From Eumeta japonica (lineage: Eukaryota; Arthropoda; Insecta; Lepidoptera; Psychidae): 64,000 nucleotides of DNA. The stretch spans positions 62,001 through 126,000 of the forward strand of contig BGZK01001026.1 in assembly GCA_005406025.1 (NCBI GenBank), written 5' to 3'. A program made the position numbers and the translations under genes. Every line of letters starts with the position of its first letter. Positions within the stretch are counted from its first letter, which is position 1. Positions 22,864-35,089 of this stretch are shown here, one piece after another. Under the pieces are notes generated by a model that was not told the origin of the DNA, made no database searches, and was given only the letters and a program-made list of their open reading frames with translations.

Positions 22864-23304
22864 AATGTTTTATCTGATCAATTTTCATTTACAAATTATT
22901 TTTAGAACTCATAAAATTGCATTGATTGCTGTAAATCGGGTGAAAATTGGTTGAATTATTCGAAAGTTATAGCAGGTTGAAAATTTAAAATAATACAATT
23001 TCATCAATTCGTTGAAGAAACATCATTATCGAATATTTTGAAAGCATATTTTAAATATTAACTTACAAACCATTTGCTAATTTTTTAAGACTGAGTTTGA
23101 AAGTAGAAAAAAATTTCTGGAATGACCTATAAGGTCAACTGTTTTGTCGAATGTTTGAACTCAAAAAGCTTAAAGATACGTTTTTGAGCTTTAAGATAAC
23201 TTTTAAGGCATTTTAAATTTAAGGTATTTTTGAACTTAGGAGTTCAAAAAAACATAAATTAATATCATAGCGGGAAGTTTTAGGGATGTCCCGCAGGGTC
23301 AACC
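22655..23304 (+). mobile_element. Unclassified element inserted inside the mariner
   Basis: The mariner copy at 51608-52812 is continuous where this copy breaks. In the intact copy, caccctttctgttgatcaat runs into ggctatttttttctctactt. Here, caccctttgtgtaattc is followed by about 650 foreign bases before cgatttttctctacttct resumes. The insert is AT-rich with recurring aaaatcggttg, gaactcaaaaagc and gtttttgagc motifs, and resembles 16100-16850. No inverted ends or clean duplication were found. Confidence 0.65.
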
Positions 23305-24150
23305 GATTTTTCTCTACTTCTAACTTAAGTCTCATCAGCTGTTAGCAGCAGAGATTCGAGTTGATGGTTTTTCCCGGCGGTGAAAGCTAATTATGAATAA
23401 CGCCTTCCCAATCCCACCAAATACATAGGCATCGACTTATTGCGAATTAATTTAGGTTTCGCTATAGTCTGTGGAGTTTGCTTGACTTTTGACCATTATT
23501 TTTTTCCCCAAGTTCTTGTCGTAGGCAATCCATTTTTAATGACCAGTAATCAATTTTTTAAAAATCGTTCGCTTTCATTACGTTTCAATAGAGACTCGCA
23601 AATGAATACACGATTCATTAGATTTCTTTCAGTGAACTCGTGTGGGATCCAAGTATCGAGCTTTTTTGTATATACAGCTTTTTTCAAATATATCGAAACT
23701 GTTTTGTGGTCCCCAGCTCTTCAGCTATGTCGAAAGAACTAATACGGCGTCGACTTTATCCGTGACAGATTGAACAGATCGAGGTTCATTTTTGACATCA
23801 AAATTACTGGATTGATAAAGCTTGTACCTGTTATGTGTTACTTTTATCGACACGTCCAATCGTTCTATCAACGTTACAATTTTTTTCGCGACTTATATCG
23901 CATTTTTTATTTTTATTGTCATAAAACTTCAAAATATATTGAATTTATTCGTTAATTCACTCATTCTGGTGGATATAAAGAAAAACTAGAAAAATGGCGG
24001 GATGCTGTTTTCAATATTTATTTTTCTTTTTATTTAAAATGATGTTTATTTAATGGTACCAAAATTAGCCAGATACAAACAGCACAACCAAAGAGATTTT
24101 ACAGCAACTTTTTACTTACGAAATACGAAAAAACTTTTTCCCCGATCTAA

Positions 24151-26040
24151 TGGAAACCGCTGTGATTTATTTTATATATCTAGGGTTGCGGGGTAGAAGG
24201 GGGACATTTAATTCTAACTAAAATTAGCATTCTAAAACTTAATATTTGGCAAACGGACGTCAATGTTTTTGAATAAATTATCCAACGATACCCCACACCG
24301 TGAGATAGATGAGGAAAAAAATCTCCCTTGTTGACTACGAAACCCTAAAAAGTATTTCCGAAGTGAATTAAATTTCCTACATGAACAGAGCTATTCAAGT
24401 TTATTTTAAGGGGGATCATTTACCGGACAATTCAATATCAGATCTTAACTTTTAAAAATGCCCTCCTACGTTTGATTCATTTTTTTCAAATTCGTCAGGC
24501 AATTTTCGAGTTTAACATCCTCATTAAATGTGACTAGGGTGATATCAGAAACGACTTATTTTAAATTTCTCTAAATAAATATACTCAAAAATATATATTT
24601 TTTAAATGTATAGTATATGTATATATATATACGTATCCCGCAATGATGTGGTGAGGGCGTTTAGAAAAGAATAAACTCAACCACGCGCGCTAGAACGGTG
24701 AGCCGAGTGTTACGCTCGAGCGTTACAAAGTGAAATCCAAAGTTGGCCGCAATCCACACAAACTAAAGTTTTACGCAGGTTTGCCTCAACTAATTTATCG
24801 CTTCAAAAGTTTGAAATTCCAGACATAGATTCAACCGCTTTGATATCGGAGATAATGGCTGAGCGGCCATTGATATTTATTTAAGGCTAACGTTACTGAA
24901 TCACATAGAAATCTGTCTATTGGTATGTCTGTCCAGATAAATCGTTTAACAGTTTATGTGAGTAAAGAGAATAAATGTATAACACATAAAATATTTATAT
25001 GATATAAAGATTTTTCTTGAATAATAACACTAAGCAATAAATAAAAAATTACAAAGGCAACGACTTTGATATCAAATGAAACGTTTAAATCCACTGATTG
25101 TAAAAATGTTTAATTTAAATATAAGAATTTAGCATCAATCTATTAGCGTTATTTTTAATCATCAGGAGCTTTTCTCTTATCATCATGAGTTTTCAACGAT
25201 ACATCGTTTAAACCAATGAGATAGGTGTATACACATAGTTACATTTAAAAGATGGCTACGCTCAACATATAAAAGTCTACGACACCGCCAGTTGATAGCG
25301 ACAAAAAAAATATATTTGAAATTTGGGAACTTAACATGTGTTTGGAGGTTCTGACGATACTTATCCGGTGTATTGATAGTTATTGATAATATGTGAAGAT
25401 TCATGAGAAATAAATATTTTGATTTCGTTATAAGGGTTAAAAATTTAACGTTTTAACCTCACGAGTAAGAATTTCTGGGTTTTTTTCTAATTTATCGGAA
25501 TATAATATAGTTATTCGATGGTTACCACTGTTAAGACACCAGGATTAGTACTGATAAAATTGAGTTCATATATTCCTTTTGTTGGGCTCACTATTAGTAT
25601 ATGAATATCAATACATTTTGAATTTCTCGTACAAGTGTCGAGGGCTGGTAAAAATTAACTCAGGCGTTAAGCGCTGCTGCAGATCCATAGACTAATGAGA
25701 TGCTGACCTCGATAAAGCATTTCGTATTGTTTTACTTCCTTTAAGTTCGTCGCCATTGAAATTAATTTCAGAATCCGTAAAAGAAAAAAATAACAGAAAG
25801 AAAATTGCTATCGCCCGCCTCAACGGTCCGGTCCGAAGTATAGTCACACGCCCGCTTCACTGGCCAATGCTAACAAAAGAAATTGAATTCGCGACGCGAA
25901 ACGTTTGGCTCAAATATTTTAAACAACCAACACAATTCGGGCTACACGCCCGCAAAATTTCATGGAAATCGGTCGAATAATTATGCCGTACAGGAGCAGA
26001 ATCAACAAATACAAACAGATTCGTACACACACAAGGGATG
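24151..26040. other. Intergenic DNA with repeat fragments
   Basis: 24180-24365 ends in cgaaaccctaaaaag, a remnant of the GGGTTCC repeat. 24690-24740 is a small CG-containing patch. 25900-26040 has tttcatggaaatcggtcgaa and cagattcgtacacac, a non-LTR-like tail. The open frame at 25756-25980 overlaps this tail and is not supported as a gene. Confidence 0.4.
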
Positions 26041-26889
26041 GATTTAATAAGTGGGCATATTTAATTGAAAAGGTTCCATTGAATTCGACTGCAAGAAATG
26101 AGCACCAAAATTAGTTCGACATTTTGCGGTATTCGTCTTTCGATTCTCGTTATCGATTAATCGAAATCCTGAAGAACGATGCATATTATTTACGTGGATT
26201 ACTTCGGTCAAAGCCCTAGTTTATGTCATATAATGTCAACGGGATAAAAGATCGCGTCTTCAGAATTCAATAACATTATGAAATGCTCGTGGAGTCGGCT
26301 ATCTATGGTCGATCTCGACTAATTAAAGGATGAACAAGATTTTTTTGCGTTTACAAATGTATCTTATTACCTGTGCCGTAAATAGACTTTTTTACGCCCT
26401 GAGGGAGCTTTTATAACTGCGCTTTTGTTTTTTTTCATATATTATAGGTATTCTAGCTAGAGCAATGCTATGTATAGGCCTACTTTATTTCATTCACGGT
26501 GATAAGATAAAGCACAAGGACCTTGATGTTGGTGGACCAATTATCTAATATTTTGCGAGAAACATCTATTTTTTTAAACAATTAGAATTGATGTCGGCAA
26601 ACAAGCAGACGAGCTATTTAAGTGGACCCTTCGTCTATTATACCACCCACTGTGTCTCACTCACTAAAACTCAAACACAAGTTCTTTAGTGCAAATGTGT
26701 TGCCCACTCGGATGCTTGAGATTTAATTTTTGGGCTACTTTGTTCTTCATACTTCTATAATAAAGTAACACCGTGCAAAATTTCAGTAAACTGTAAATTA
26801 ATTTAATTTTAAGTATATACTTGGTATGGTAGAATTTTTAATAAGAAAGATAGTATAATATAGATTGCGTGTAAGTATGAACTGGTAAA

Positions 26890-27085
26890 AAAACGTTTGG
26901 ACTCGAGCACTAGGGGCGCAGCGGGAACCTATCAGGAGCAAACCGAAAAGATTATAGTCCTGTCTGGTCCGGTCATTCTTGTGCCCCCCAGAGTCTACGC
27001 CCTGTGTCTGGGCACCGGTAGCACCGCCCTATTTATGGCACTGCATATTACTAAAGAAGACCACTGTGATAATAAGAAAAAATAA
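26890..27085. other. Unassigned GC-rich block
   Basis: About 170 bases of balanced GC content, open on the plus strand (62 codons) and largely open on the minus strand, lie in AT-rich flanks. It opens near gcactaggggcgcagcggga. I see no domain, splice sites or second copy in the window. It may be a repeat or a captured fragment. Confidence 0.25.
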
Positions 27086-28470
27086 TAAAACCAGTGAAGG
27101 AACAAATTAAAAATATACGTCGTTAACAGTCTTTCTTACTATATTTTGTTGTGAAGTGCGAAAAATGGAGTTTTCCGTGTGTTATTTTAACTTAAGTACC
27201 ATTTCTGTCTAAAGAACAATTTAAAATATTTGTATGTATCGTATATAGTTATAGTATATAGCAATAGCTAAAAAGCCAAAAAAAAATAGTAATTAATAAA
27301 TACTAAAAAAGATATCGCGTAAAATATATCTCGCGTAAAATATATATCGCGTACAATTTAATTAAAATCTCTTTTGGCAATAGTGGATCTGGGTAAATGG
27401 CGAAAATTTACAATACTTTGTTCATCTAACAACATTCTGATAGCTAATTAAGAAAAAAAGGATAAATTTAAGATGTAATTTTTCTCTACATGTGTTTATC
27501 ACTCAACTCTTCCTAACCGGCTCGACTGGACGTATCTGGAAGTATCTGGATTGTTTAGATTTACAATTTGACCCGGTGAGTGGCTCTGCTATCGAATTCT
27601 AAGCTTCTGTTTTAATTTTTTTGACGATTTTTTTTCTGTGTATCAAGACATATAACCATAAAATTTCACACACACACAAACTCACACGCGCTCACGCGCG
27701 CGCACGCACGCACACACACACATATATGTACATCTTTTTAATGAATAACTCACAATTAAAATCTTCTAAGACGTTTGTGAATAAGTTAACTTCTGAGAAG
27801 AATTAATTTACGATAAACTTTGTGAATCTTAGGCGGGGTCAATGTTGAATTCTGTGGTGCAAGACGTATGCATAAATAAACGCGCAAGCCCTTGGCGTCA
27901 AAATTAGGTGTTGTATTGACATTTCATTTTCTGTTCCCTTCGATTCCATAGATATGGAATATTATAGAATATTTTCCGACGACAGTCGAGAAATTGCACT
28001 ATTTTATTAATTTTGCTTTGGGCAACAGCAAATCACACAATGACGGAAAGAATGAAATGTCAAACTCAATGTCCAATGCCACTTAGTTCATCATATATAG
28101 TAGTTATTTAGTTTAGCGTACAGTTTATTGTGAAAAAACGTTTATTGAACCCGCTAATAGCAGATAAGCCAACGTTCGGGCAGGGCATCGTCTGTCGGGT
28201 TCGCAGTTTTGGTACAAAAATTTAGAAATTGCTCATTTTTATCAATTTTGACACCTAGTCTCTTGACGGTCATTCCGCCTGGGCATTCGTTTAACTTACC
28301 GAGATACCATTAATGATTTTGTCGAATTCGTATTAGCATTATTATGTTGACTAATCTAAGTAATGATTCGGGGGAAAAAATGTTTTTTATTTAAATTAAC
28401 AAAAAGTTATTAGATATAATTTAATTAAGTCTAAAATTAAATTAAATATTGGGTGCGTTATGATTATTAT
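27086..28470. other. Intergenic DNA with one microsatellite
   Basis: 27300-27360 has three short direct repeats of atatcgcgtaaaatat type. A CA/CG microsatellite is at 27668-27722. The rest shows nothing I recognise. Confidence 0.45.
27668..27730. repeat. CA/CG microsatellite
   Basis: A mixed run of CA, CGCG and CACG steps (cacacacacacaaactcaca and gcgcgcacgcacgcacacac) ends in atatatgt. Confidence 0.9.
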
Positions 28471-28480
28471 TATCGCAAAA

Positions 28481-28545
28481 GAGAAGGCGGTCGAGTGGTC
28501 ATAGCCTTATCTTCGCACAGAGCGGTACCGGGTTTAGATCCTGTA
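28481..28545 (+). repeat. tRNA-like SINE head
   Basis: gcggtcgagtggtcatagcc resembles the A-box half of a tRNA, and accgggtttagatcctg resembles a B box with the T-loop consensus. The arms do not fold into a good cloverleaf, there is no tRNA 3' end, and unrelated sequence follows, so this is a SINE head or tRNA relic rather than a working tRNA. The related tail may run to about 28660. Confidence 0.5.
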
Positions 28546-28699
28546 GCCACGTCAAACACTCGGTTCCGGCATTGGTGACAGAGTTCATTAGTAGTTTCCA
28601 AACGGGCTTCGTACCTCAAGGAAGGTTTAAGAGTCTAAGTACCTCAGTGTAAAATTAAAAGACAGTGGCAGCGTATACCCTAGTGATTGAGTGATTAAA

Positions 28700-30780
28700 A
28701 CGTGATACAACAATTTATTGTTGCTATTATTTATGCCTGCTATCGCGATTTGTCACTTTAGGGCGGTATAGAAATTTCCACGCTCTTAGATGGACCTAAA
28801 CTTTTCGTAGTATTCAATAATCCAACCCTCGGTAAGCGTTTATAATGACAATAACAAACAACGGACGAAACCGTCCGACCCTACTAAGGGAAAACGTGAC
28901 TGTGGGCTCCGAGTCTCGACGCAGAATTTTCGCCTTAAAATTTTCAATATGCTATTATTATGATTATATTTCTCTACAATTTTCTTTAGAGTGCAAGGAA
29001 GAGATGCCGTGAGTTAAAAAAATCTATAAAACTTTTCTACAATAAATAAAAATATTTTATTGAACTGAACTGCATTTATCAAAAGAACCCAGTACATCGT
29101 TGTAAGCAAATTGGAATAAAAAATATGATGGTTTCTCGGACCAATTAATGGTTTTCTAAATTGAAATGATATCTTGATATAATATTCAGGGACTCCGTCT
29201 TTTATTTGCCATCGGAGTTTTGTCAAATGAATTTATTATTAATAAAATTATGCAAAAATGTGACTAATAATTTCTTTCCTGAAATCCTTTCATTTAGTGT
29301 AAGTATTGTTTTGTAGTCTACTGTACGTTACTCGCCCGATTTGATACGAATAAATTATGCTTTGTCGTTTTCGATCCCGATTTCGCACATCGATTTCGAT
29401 TCTCGTCCTATCCTTTATTCTAAAATCTGTTCCGATACCGAATTTGATCCTTCTTTGGATACGGTTGTAAATTGCTTTTTGGTATTTTTTGATAAAAAGT
29501 ATACTATCTCATATTCCAGAAAATGATATAATCTATTTCAATGCAAAATTGGATTATAATCTGTGTGATAGTTTCTGAAATTAACCCGTCAAAATAGATA
29601 GACACTCGATTGATCAATTGTATCCGATCATATCTACGGATTTTACAAAGTGAGCGATTCAGTATTTGAATTTCTACTAAATTATGTCGTATTTTGTCTG
29701 TATTGAGTTGACTAGCAGACCTAATTGTTTTGGCTGATCAATTTACAAAAAAAAAACAAGCAAGGCATATGATAATATGCCGTGATACATCTCGACTAAA
29801 CATCAGAGCGAATATAGTCGGAAATTTCCTACCACATTCAAAAAAAGTATTGAAATAAATAATTAGTTGATGTTTATTTGTTGTGTTATTTTTTGTTATT
29901 ATATAACATGAATTCTAGCTTACTTAATATTATGTTATACAGCCATTTAAAGGAGAATTTAAGTTTTAGTATCGTACTTGAGCGGACAATCCTGTCAAAA
30001 TCGTAACCTACAACGCGTTACCTATAGCGTAATAAAGTTATAAAGCGGATATTGTAAATGTCTTCATTCATAAACCTTCTCGCAAATCTTAAACTGCTGT
30101 ATAGTTATGTTTAAACATCATATCAGACTGAACCACTCGTTTTGACAACAAATCGTAGAATACAATGTTATCCGCTATATCCGCTTTAGTATATAATTAA
30201 ATTTAAATTTTCAACGCAGTCACTCAATGAAGTGCTAGTGTAGTGCCTAAGCGAACCTAGGCAGTTTAGGTTATCAACTCACGAGATCGAAGTTTTTGAA
30301 AACCTGTTTAAAGGAAATATTATTGAGATTCCTTACAAATGTTTTGATATGCTTACAAACATTTAGACATATTTGGTTAAGTTTCAATATAACCGGATAG
30401 TTATAAGTTGAATTTTAATTGTTTTATTTGTCGTTTATAATAAAATTATAGGTTTTCGTTAGATTTCTACAATACAAAAAAGTTTAGAACAAAAAATTAT
30501 ATCATTTTACAATAAGGACGCTAGGTAAGTACTTAGGTGCTATCGAACAAATTTAATAGATACATATGTACAAGTGGAAATTAATTGGAAAAAGGAAACA
30601 ATACGACCATCAAGTTAATACTCTGTATCCTAACTACTATTAAGCATTAACTTTGATTTTCTATTTCTGTAATAATATAAGGAATCGAAATTAAAATAAT
30701 TATGAACCATTTATAAATTTATTTTTGGGCAAACAGCATTCTTTTAACATCTTATTTGTACATAGTAATTGTTGGGTGAC
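28700..30780. other. Intergenic DNA, little recognised
   Basis: 28840-28930 is a small GC-richer patch (acaacggacgaaaccgtccg is a short near-palindrome). 29340-29470 holds a reversed GATTCC tract. The rest is AT-rich without shared repeats or supported frames. Confidence 0.4.
29340..29470 (-). repeat. Degenerate GGAATC-type tract, reversed copy
   Basis: Words such as cgatcccgattt, cgatttcgattctcg, ctgttccgatacc and gaatttgatcc give the reverse reading of the GGAATC-type tracts seen elsewhere in the window. The accompanying GC-rich box is not clear here. Confidence 0.5.
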
Positions 30781-30796
30781 ACTCAAAACAAGTAAT

Positions 30797-30826
30797 TTAT
30801 ATATATGTATGTATGTATGTATATAT
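30797..30826. repeat. TATG microsatellite
   Basis: tatatatgtatgtatgtatg continues into gtatatatg. Confidence 0.85.
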
Positions 30827-30829
30827 GAA

Positions 30830-31830
30830 AGCAAAGTACTGACTGGCTCATCACGAGATCTGCGAAACTATATGCAGGTTGATCTTTGAGGTTTTGATTT
30901 GATTTCTTTTTTGTCCTCGTTATATAAACTATCTTGAAATTAGGTCTAGACAAATGCAAATAGAGACAACACCATAGAATGGTTGTTAAATCGTTAATAC
31001 AATTAATATGACAGAACAATTGAAAGCAAACAAAATATTATTGAAGTGTACGCATGAGTAAAGTCTCCACTTTTTTATCTTCTTAATGGTTTTAATTTTT
31101 CAACTCGCCGGACAATTTTTTGAGTGTAACAAAAATACCCTTCAATTTTAGATATCTCAGGGTTTTTTTGAAATATTGATGATGAAAATAAATTTTATTA
31201 GATTTTACGTTACTGAATAGCGAAATTGTTTAGAATTATTTGACTAATCTAATTCATTTCTTTTTGGAGAACAAAAATTCATGACATGTCATGTTTTTAA
31301 TAACACGTAAGATGTCAATTTATGAAACTAAAAAAAAAATAAAGTAGTTTCATCTCTTTCAGTAGATACTTAAAAAGAATGTAACACTATTAAGTAACAA
31401 AAAGAAAAAAAGTGAAATCTACATGTAAAATAAAGAAGTGGTAGTTAGGTTAAAAAAAAATAAAGCAGTTTTAGCTTTTTGAGTATTTCAGGATACCCGA
31501 ACATTAAATTGTTAACTTAAATATAAAACGAAAAAAAAAACAGTGGCACCCCGAGAGAGCCGACGCAAATGGAAACTTGAACAACTACGTGTTTATTTTT
31601 TGAACCCTCAGGAAATATTTCATTGTGCAGGAAATACTTTTAAATGAAGTGTTTTTTATTCATTAATATAAACCAGTACTAGGAAACATAAAACGTAAAT
31701 ATACAAATACAATACAAAAAGTTCCGACATGAATATATATCTATGTTGTACACTTATATACAATAGATTACGTTTATATTATATAAAGTTATATTATCAA
31801 CGTCAACCCAAACTCAACTCTCGTGTAAAC
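30830..31830. other. Intergenic DNA, nothing recognised
   Basis: AT-rich sequence with several poly-A runs (31331, 31452, 31531). No shared repeat or coding frame was noticed. Confidence 0.45.
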
Positions 31831-31839
31831 GCCTGATAG

Positions 31840-32160
31840 TTATTATATAACGCTGTTGAGCTGATGATGAAATCCACAGCACTCCTTAACGGTTAGGAGT
31901 TAGGGGATAATACTACGATATATCGTCAGAAATTACTCTTTAATGGCTATTAATAAAGCCTTAATATACAAAGATATAAAATTAGTTACTTATTAATCCA
32001 CTTATATATTTTAATTCATTTACATAATTTCAATGTGACAATATTACCAGATTTTACTTTACTTTACTTACTTATTGGAACTCTCGAGCTATAACATTAC
32101 AAATAGGGTAAATTAATTTAATTTACCCTATTTCTACTGTTATCGGAAGCGAATGAAAAT
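31840..32160 (+). repeat. Dispersed repeat, copy a (related to 44230-44510)
   Basis: 31860-31975 (ctgatgatgaaatccacagc, actccttaacggttaggagt, taggggataatac) corresponds to the reverse complement of 44390-44500. 32120-32147 (aatttaccctatttctactg ttatcgg) corresponds to 44235-44266. The order is compatible with one element, diverged between copies. Confidence 0.55.
32101..32133. repeat. Perfect palindrome, 14-base arms
   Basis: aaatagggtaaatt and aatttaccctattt are exact reverse complements around a 5-base spacer. The outer sequence at 44240-44266 shows that the right arm is the end of a dispersed repeat, so the palindrome probably marks two such ends facing each other. Confidence 0.8.
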
Positions 32161-32499
32161 GTGATCTGTATGAATTGGAGAACTAATAATTGATATAATT
32201 TACATAAGAATAAATTGATAGTTGCACCCCGACTAAGGATTTAAAGACCCAGAAGTGATACCAGTGGACGATAAATTCGGGACTCGAACTGCTTTTCCGC
32301 TTGCTCAATACAAAAGTAAAGGTGACGCGTGGCCGATTTTATTAACCAGGTTTTAATCCATATGCACAGTGAGTAACAAACAAACTCATAATTATACGAT
32401 AACTAAAAATCGTGACATAAAATAAATTAAGATAAAAATAAAATCGCCTCCGAAATCATACTGAAACATTTTTTTAAACAGACTTAAAAAGCAATTAAT

Positions 32500-32760
32500 T
32501 AGTTGTTTTGACGTCGGTTCAAAGGTTATAGTTAAAGCAAGGCAAAAGAACATATAAACTCTAATCATTAATATGATTAAAGAATATTAAATATTGAGTC
32601 AAAAAGGAGATCTAACGAGATATAACTGTCTGATATATCTTTAAATGGAACCGACTTCAAAAACAACTTATTAGTTGTTTTTGAAGTCTATTTAAAAATT
32701 TATTTGTATTTCTTTGAAGGCGGTTTTTATTTTTTTTAATTAACTATCTTAATTATGTAT
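32500..32760 (+). repeat. Repeat with GTCGGTTC / GAACCGAC ends
   Basis: gttgttttgacgtcggttc (about 32502) and ggaaccgacttcaaaaacaa (about 32647) are inverted relative to each other. A hairpin (ttcaaaaacaacttattagt tgtttttgaa) follows at 32655-32684. A related piece lies at 43770-43880 (gtttttggagtcggttcc). Non-coding. Confidence 0.45.
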
Positions 32761-33004
32761 GGCTTCATATACATTCGGCCGGATATGTTTTTTTTTATGA
32801 AGAGTAATTTATATTTTATTAGTAAGTACAGTAAAATGACTTAGAAATTACGTGATAAAGAAGGCATTATATATTTATTTATTGAAGACAAAAGACTTTA
32901 TGTGAGTATTGTATAATTTTTTTTAGACATTAAGAAGAATTTTTTTAGTATTCTATAACGATGCAGAGCAAAGTAATATTTACATGGGTGAAATAAATAA
33001 ATCG

Positions 33005-33135
33005 CACCTGCTCAAATGTCCTGATGCGCACTTTGCTCGGCGATCTTCCGAATGAATATTGATCAGCGTGTTGATGGTGACGATCACCGGGCCCATCCCG
33101 GCGTTGATGTCCGCCACAGGGAAGTAAAGCCCGTG
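33005..33135 (-). other. Coding-like GC-rich fragment of unknown origin
   Basis: On the minus strand a frame starting near 33135 reads GLYFPVADINAGMGP followed by VIVTINTLINIHSEDRRA. Third codon positions are strongly G/C (GTG ATC GTC ACC ATC AAC ACG CTG ATC), unlike anything nearby. A possible donor CAG|GTGCGA lies near 33013. A TAA in frame precedes it by a few codons and no acceptor AG is present there, so it does not make a normal internal exon. It could be a first exon fragment, a captured exon or a pseudogene. I do not recognise the protein. Confidence 0.35.
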
Positions 33136-33229
33136 TTGGTTATTTATTTAAATCATACGTATTATATATAAATGATATTTATTTTTCGGAATTATTTTTC
33201 CTCTTCATAAAAAAAAAAACAAATTTAAT

Positions 33230-35085
33230 AAGTATTTCACTGTTGAAAACAAATTCAAAAATCAGATAAATTCTAACAAAGTGTAGTTTGCTTTTACGCG
33301 ATGTAGGAATTAAAGGTACACATTCCAACAGGGAATTTTATCTCTATGATTGCTTTACATTTTCATAAACTGCAATACGAAACAAAAGCTTGTTTGTTGG
33401 GTTTGAAATATATATTGTTTTAGTTGCTCTATTAGGACGCATATTCCTGAAACGGTAGCAATTCCATGAGAATAATAGATCTTTTATACATTTTTTTTCA
33501 TATTAAACTATTAAAATAATAATCAATGACTAATTTCTCAGTCTCTGAAACTGTGAAAGTGTTTGATACTATTAATATTTCTATATAAGTTACACCTCCA
33601 TTCGCGTTCAGGTCCATTGCCCCAGTTTCTTTCAATTGCTGGCAGCGTTGGCACTAACTTAGCATATTAGTACTAATGTACTATAATATAATAGGTATAT
33701 AATATAATGTTTATACAACTATAAACAGGTACCGTATTAATGAAATAAAATTTATAGGACTATAATATAATGTAATAGGTACCACATTAATAGGTGGAAC
33801 CTCTTACCACGATCATCAGACACGGCACCAAGATTTTCTGCAGAATCTAAACACGGATGCAAGAAGTGTTTCTTTAATAACTGATGGTCTATGTGGTCAA
33901 TATTACAAAAGCGGGTGACCATTGAATTAGTGCGTATACCTCTTTATGCACAGTGAATTTGAGTGCGTAAATGCAAGTATCTGAAGGGTCTCTATGATAT
34001 TTTATAATATACGGATCGCGTATAATTTATCCCGTGAACAACATTTTCGCAAAACATCAACATTTATAGATAAATAAGGTAATGATAAATCCTTCGCGCA
34101 AAATTATACAGCGTAAACATCATTTTACGATTCAATACGGCTCGGAATATTTTCGGGAGGTCGTCTCAATTCATAAACAGACTTCGTTATTTTTTTTTAT
34201 TATCAGTATCGTATTAACTTTGCAGGAATAAATGTGTCTCATTTAGCCGAATGCGGGTGGGTATTTTTTTGTGTCGTCGAATGTTTTTTCGTAAAAATCG
34301 CGTTAGCACATCGTAATACGTAAAATAAATATATTAATTTATTTCCTGCGACGATTTGAATAAATAACATCAAGCGGAAGCGGAAAATTTGTGCGTACAC
34401 CTGATACTTGGGTTGTGTAATTTCGCTTTTCTAAATGCGGGTAGGGTGATGCGCAGGTAATTTAGCAATCTGCGAATTTAGTCCGGGCCGGGGCCCGTGG
34501 GCTACTGTCCCTAGGGTTGCCACATATTTTAATAAAAACAGATTTAGTATAAATTATTAATTTTCGGATTAATTTTATAAGTGCCTAAAATTAATAACAT
34601 TTCTAAATATTGCAAACTGAAATTGTTACAAACAATAAACTACATAAGTATAATATGTATACATGACGTAACGTTCGATTTACTGCCGTATTTCAGTTAC
34701 GTTTTTTCTTTTGTAGCTATTAGTATAACATTGTTTGTGATTATTTTATTATAATGTATTTCTTTCCATCGCTTTAGATGCGCTGTTCTTTAATGGGTAA
34801 AAATAGAGAAATGCATTTGATGCATTTTATTCGACCTATAAGCTTCGGAATGTTAATAATGACAAGCGCGATTGCTTAATAAAACGTTCTTATTAATTTT
34901 CTGTATTATGAAGATAATATTAATATATGAGAATAGAATTACGATAAGTACCGCGGGATCTGCGCTCTACCACTCTATATCATCATTCAACTCTTGTTAT
35001 ATGTGTTGTAGACGTATTTTAAGTACACGATTCAAATATTTAATTTTTTTTCAAATTGCATGTCATCCATCTTATAACTACATAG
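33230..35085. other. Intergenic DNA, nothing firm
   Basis: 33660-33800 has short direct repeats of taatataataggtaccat type. 34480-34530 is a GC-rich patch (gtccgggccggggcccgtgg) followed by ctagggttgccacat, typical of a repeat end. No supported gene. Confidence 0.4.
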
Positions 35086-35089
35086 GTTT

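Larger units (their letters stand above)
22263..24150 (-). mobile_element. Mariner element, reverse orientation, with nested insertion
   Basis: Reading leftward, it starts at 24150 with TTAGATCGGGGAAAAAG. It continues through the same 5' untranslated block as the forward half (for example tctttggttgtgctgtttgt), and then a frameshifted transposase. It ends near 22280 with the 3' region also seen in the copy at 51608-51700. Without the 22655-23304 insertion its length would be about 1.24 kb, normal for mariner. The sequence just outside 24150 is tg rather than TA, so the target duplication is lost or was never shared. Confidence 0.85.

Noticed and set aside
27668..27730. Short arrays that could suggest a CRISPR-like or satellite array
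   Set aside because: It is a plain CA/CG microsatellite without spacers.
28481..28545. Possible tRNA gene
   Set aside because: A-box and B-box-like strings are present, but the arms do not form a cloverleaf and the 3' end is missing; kept as a SINE head.
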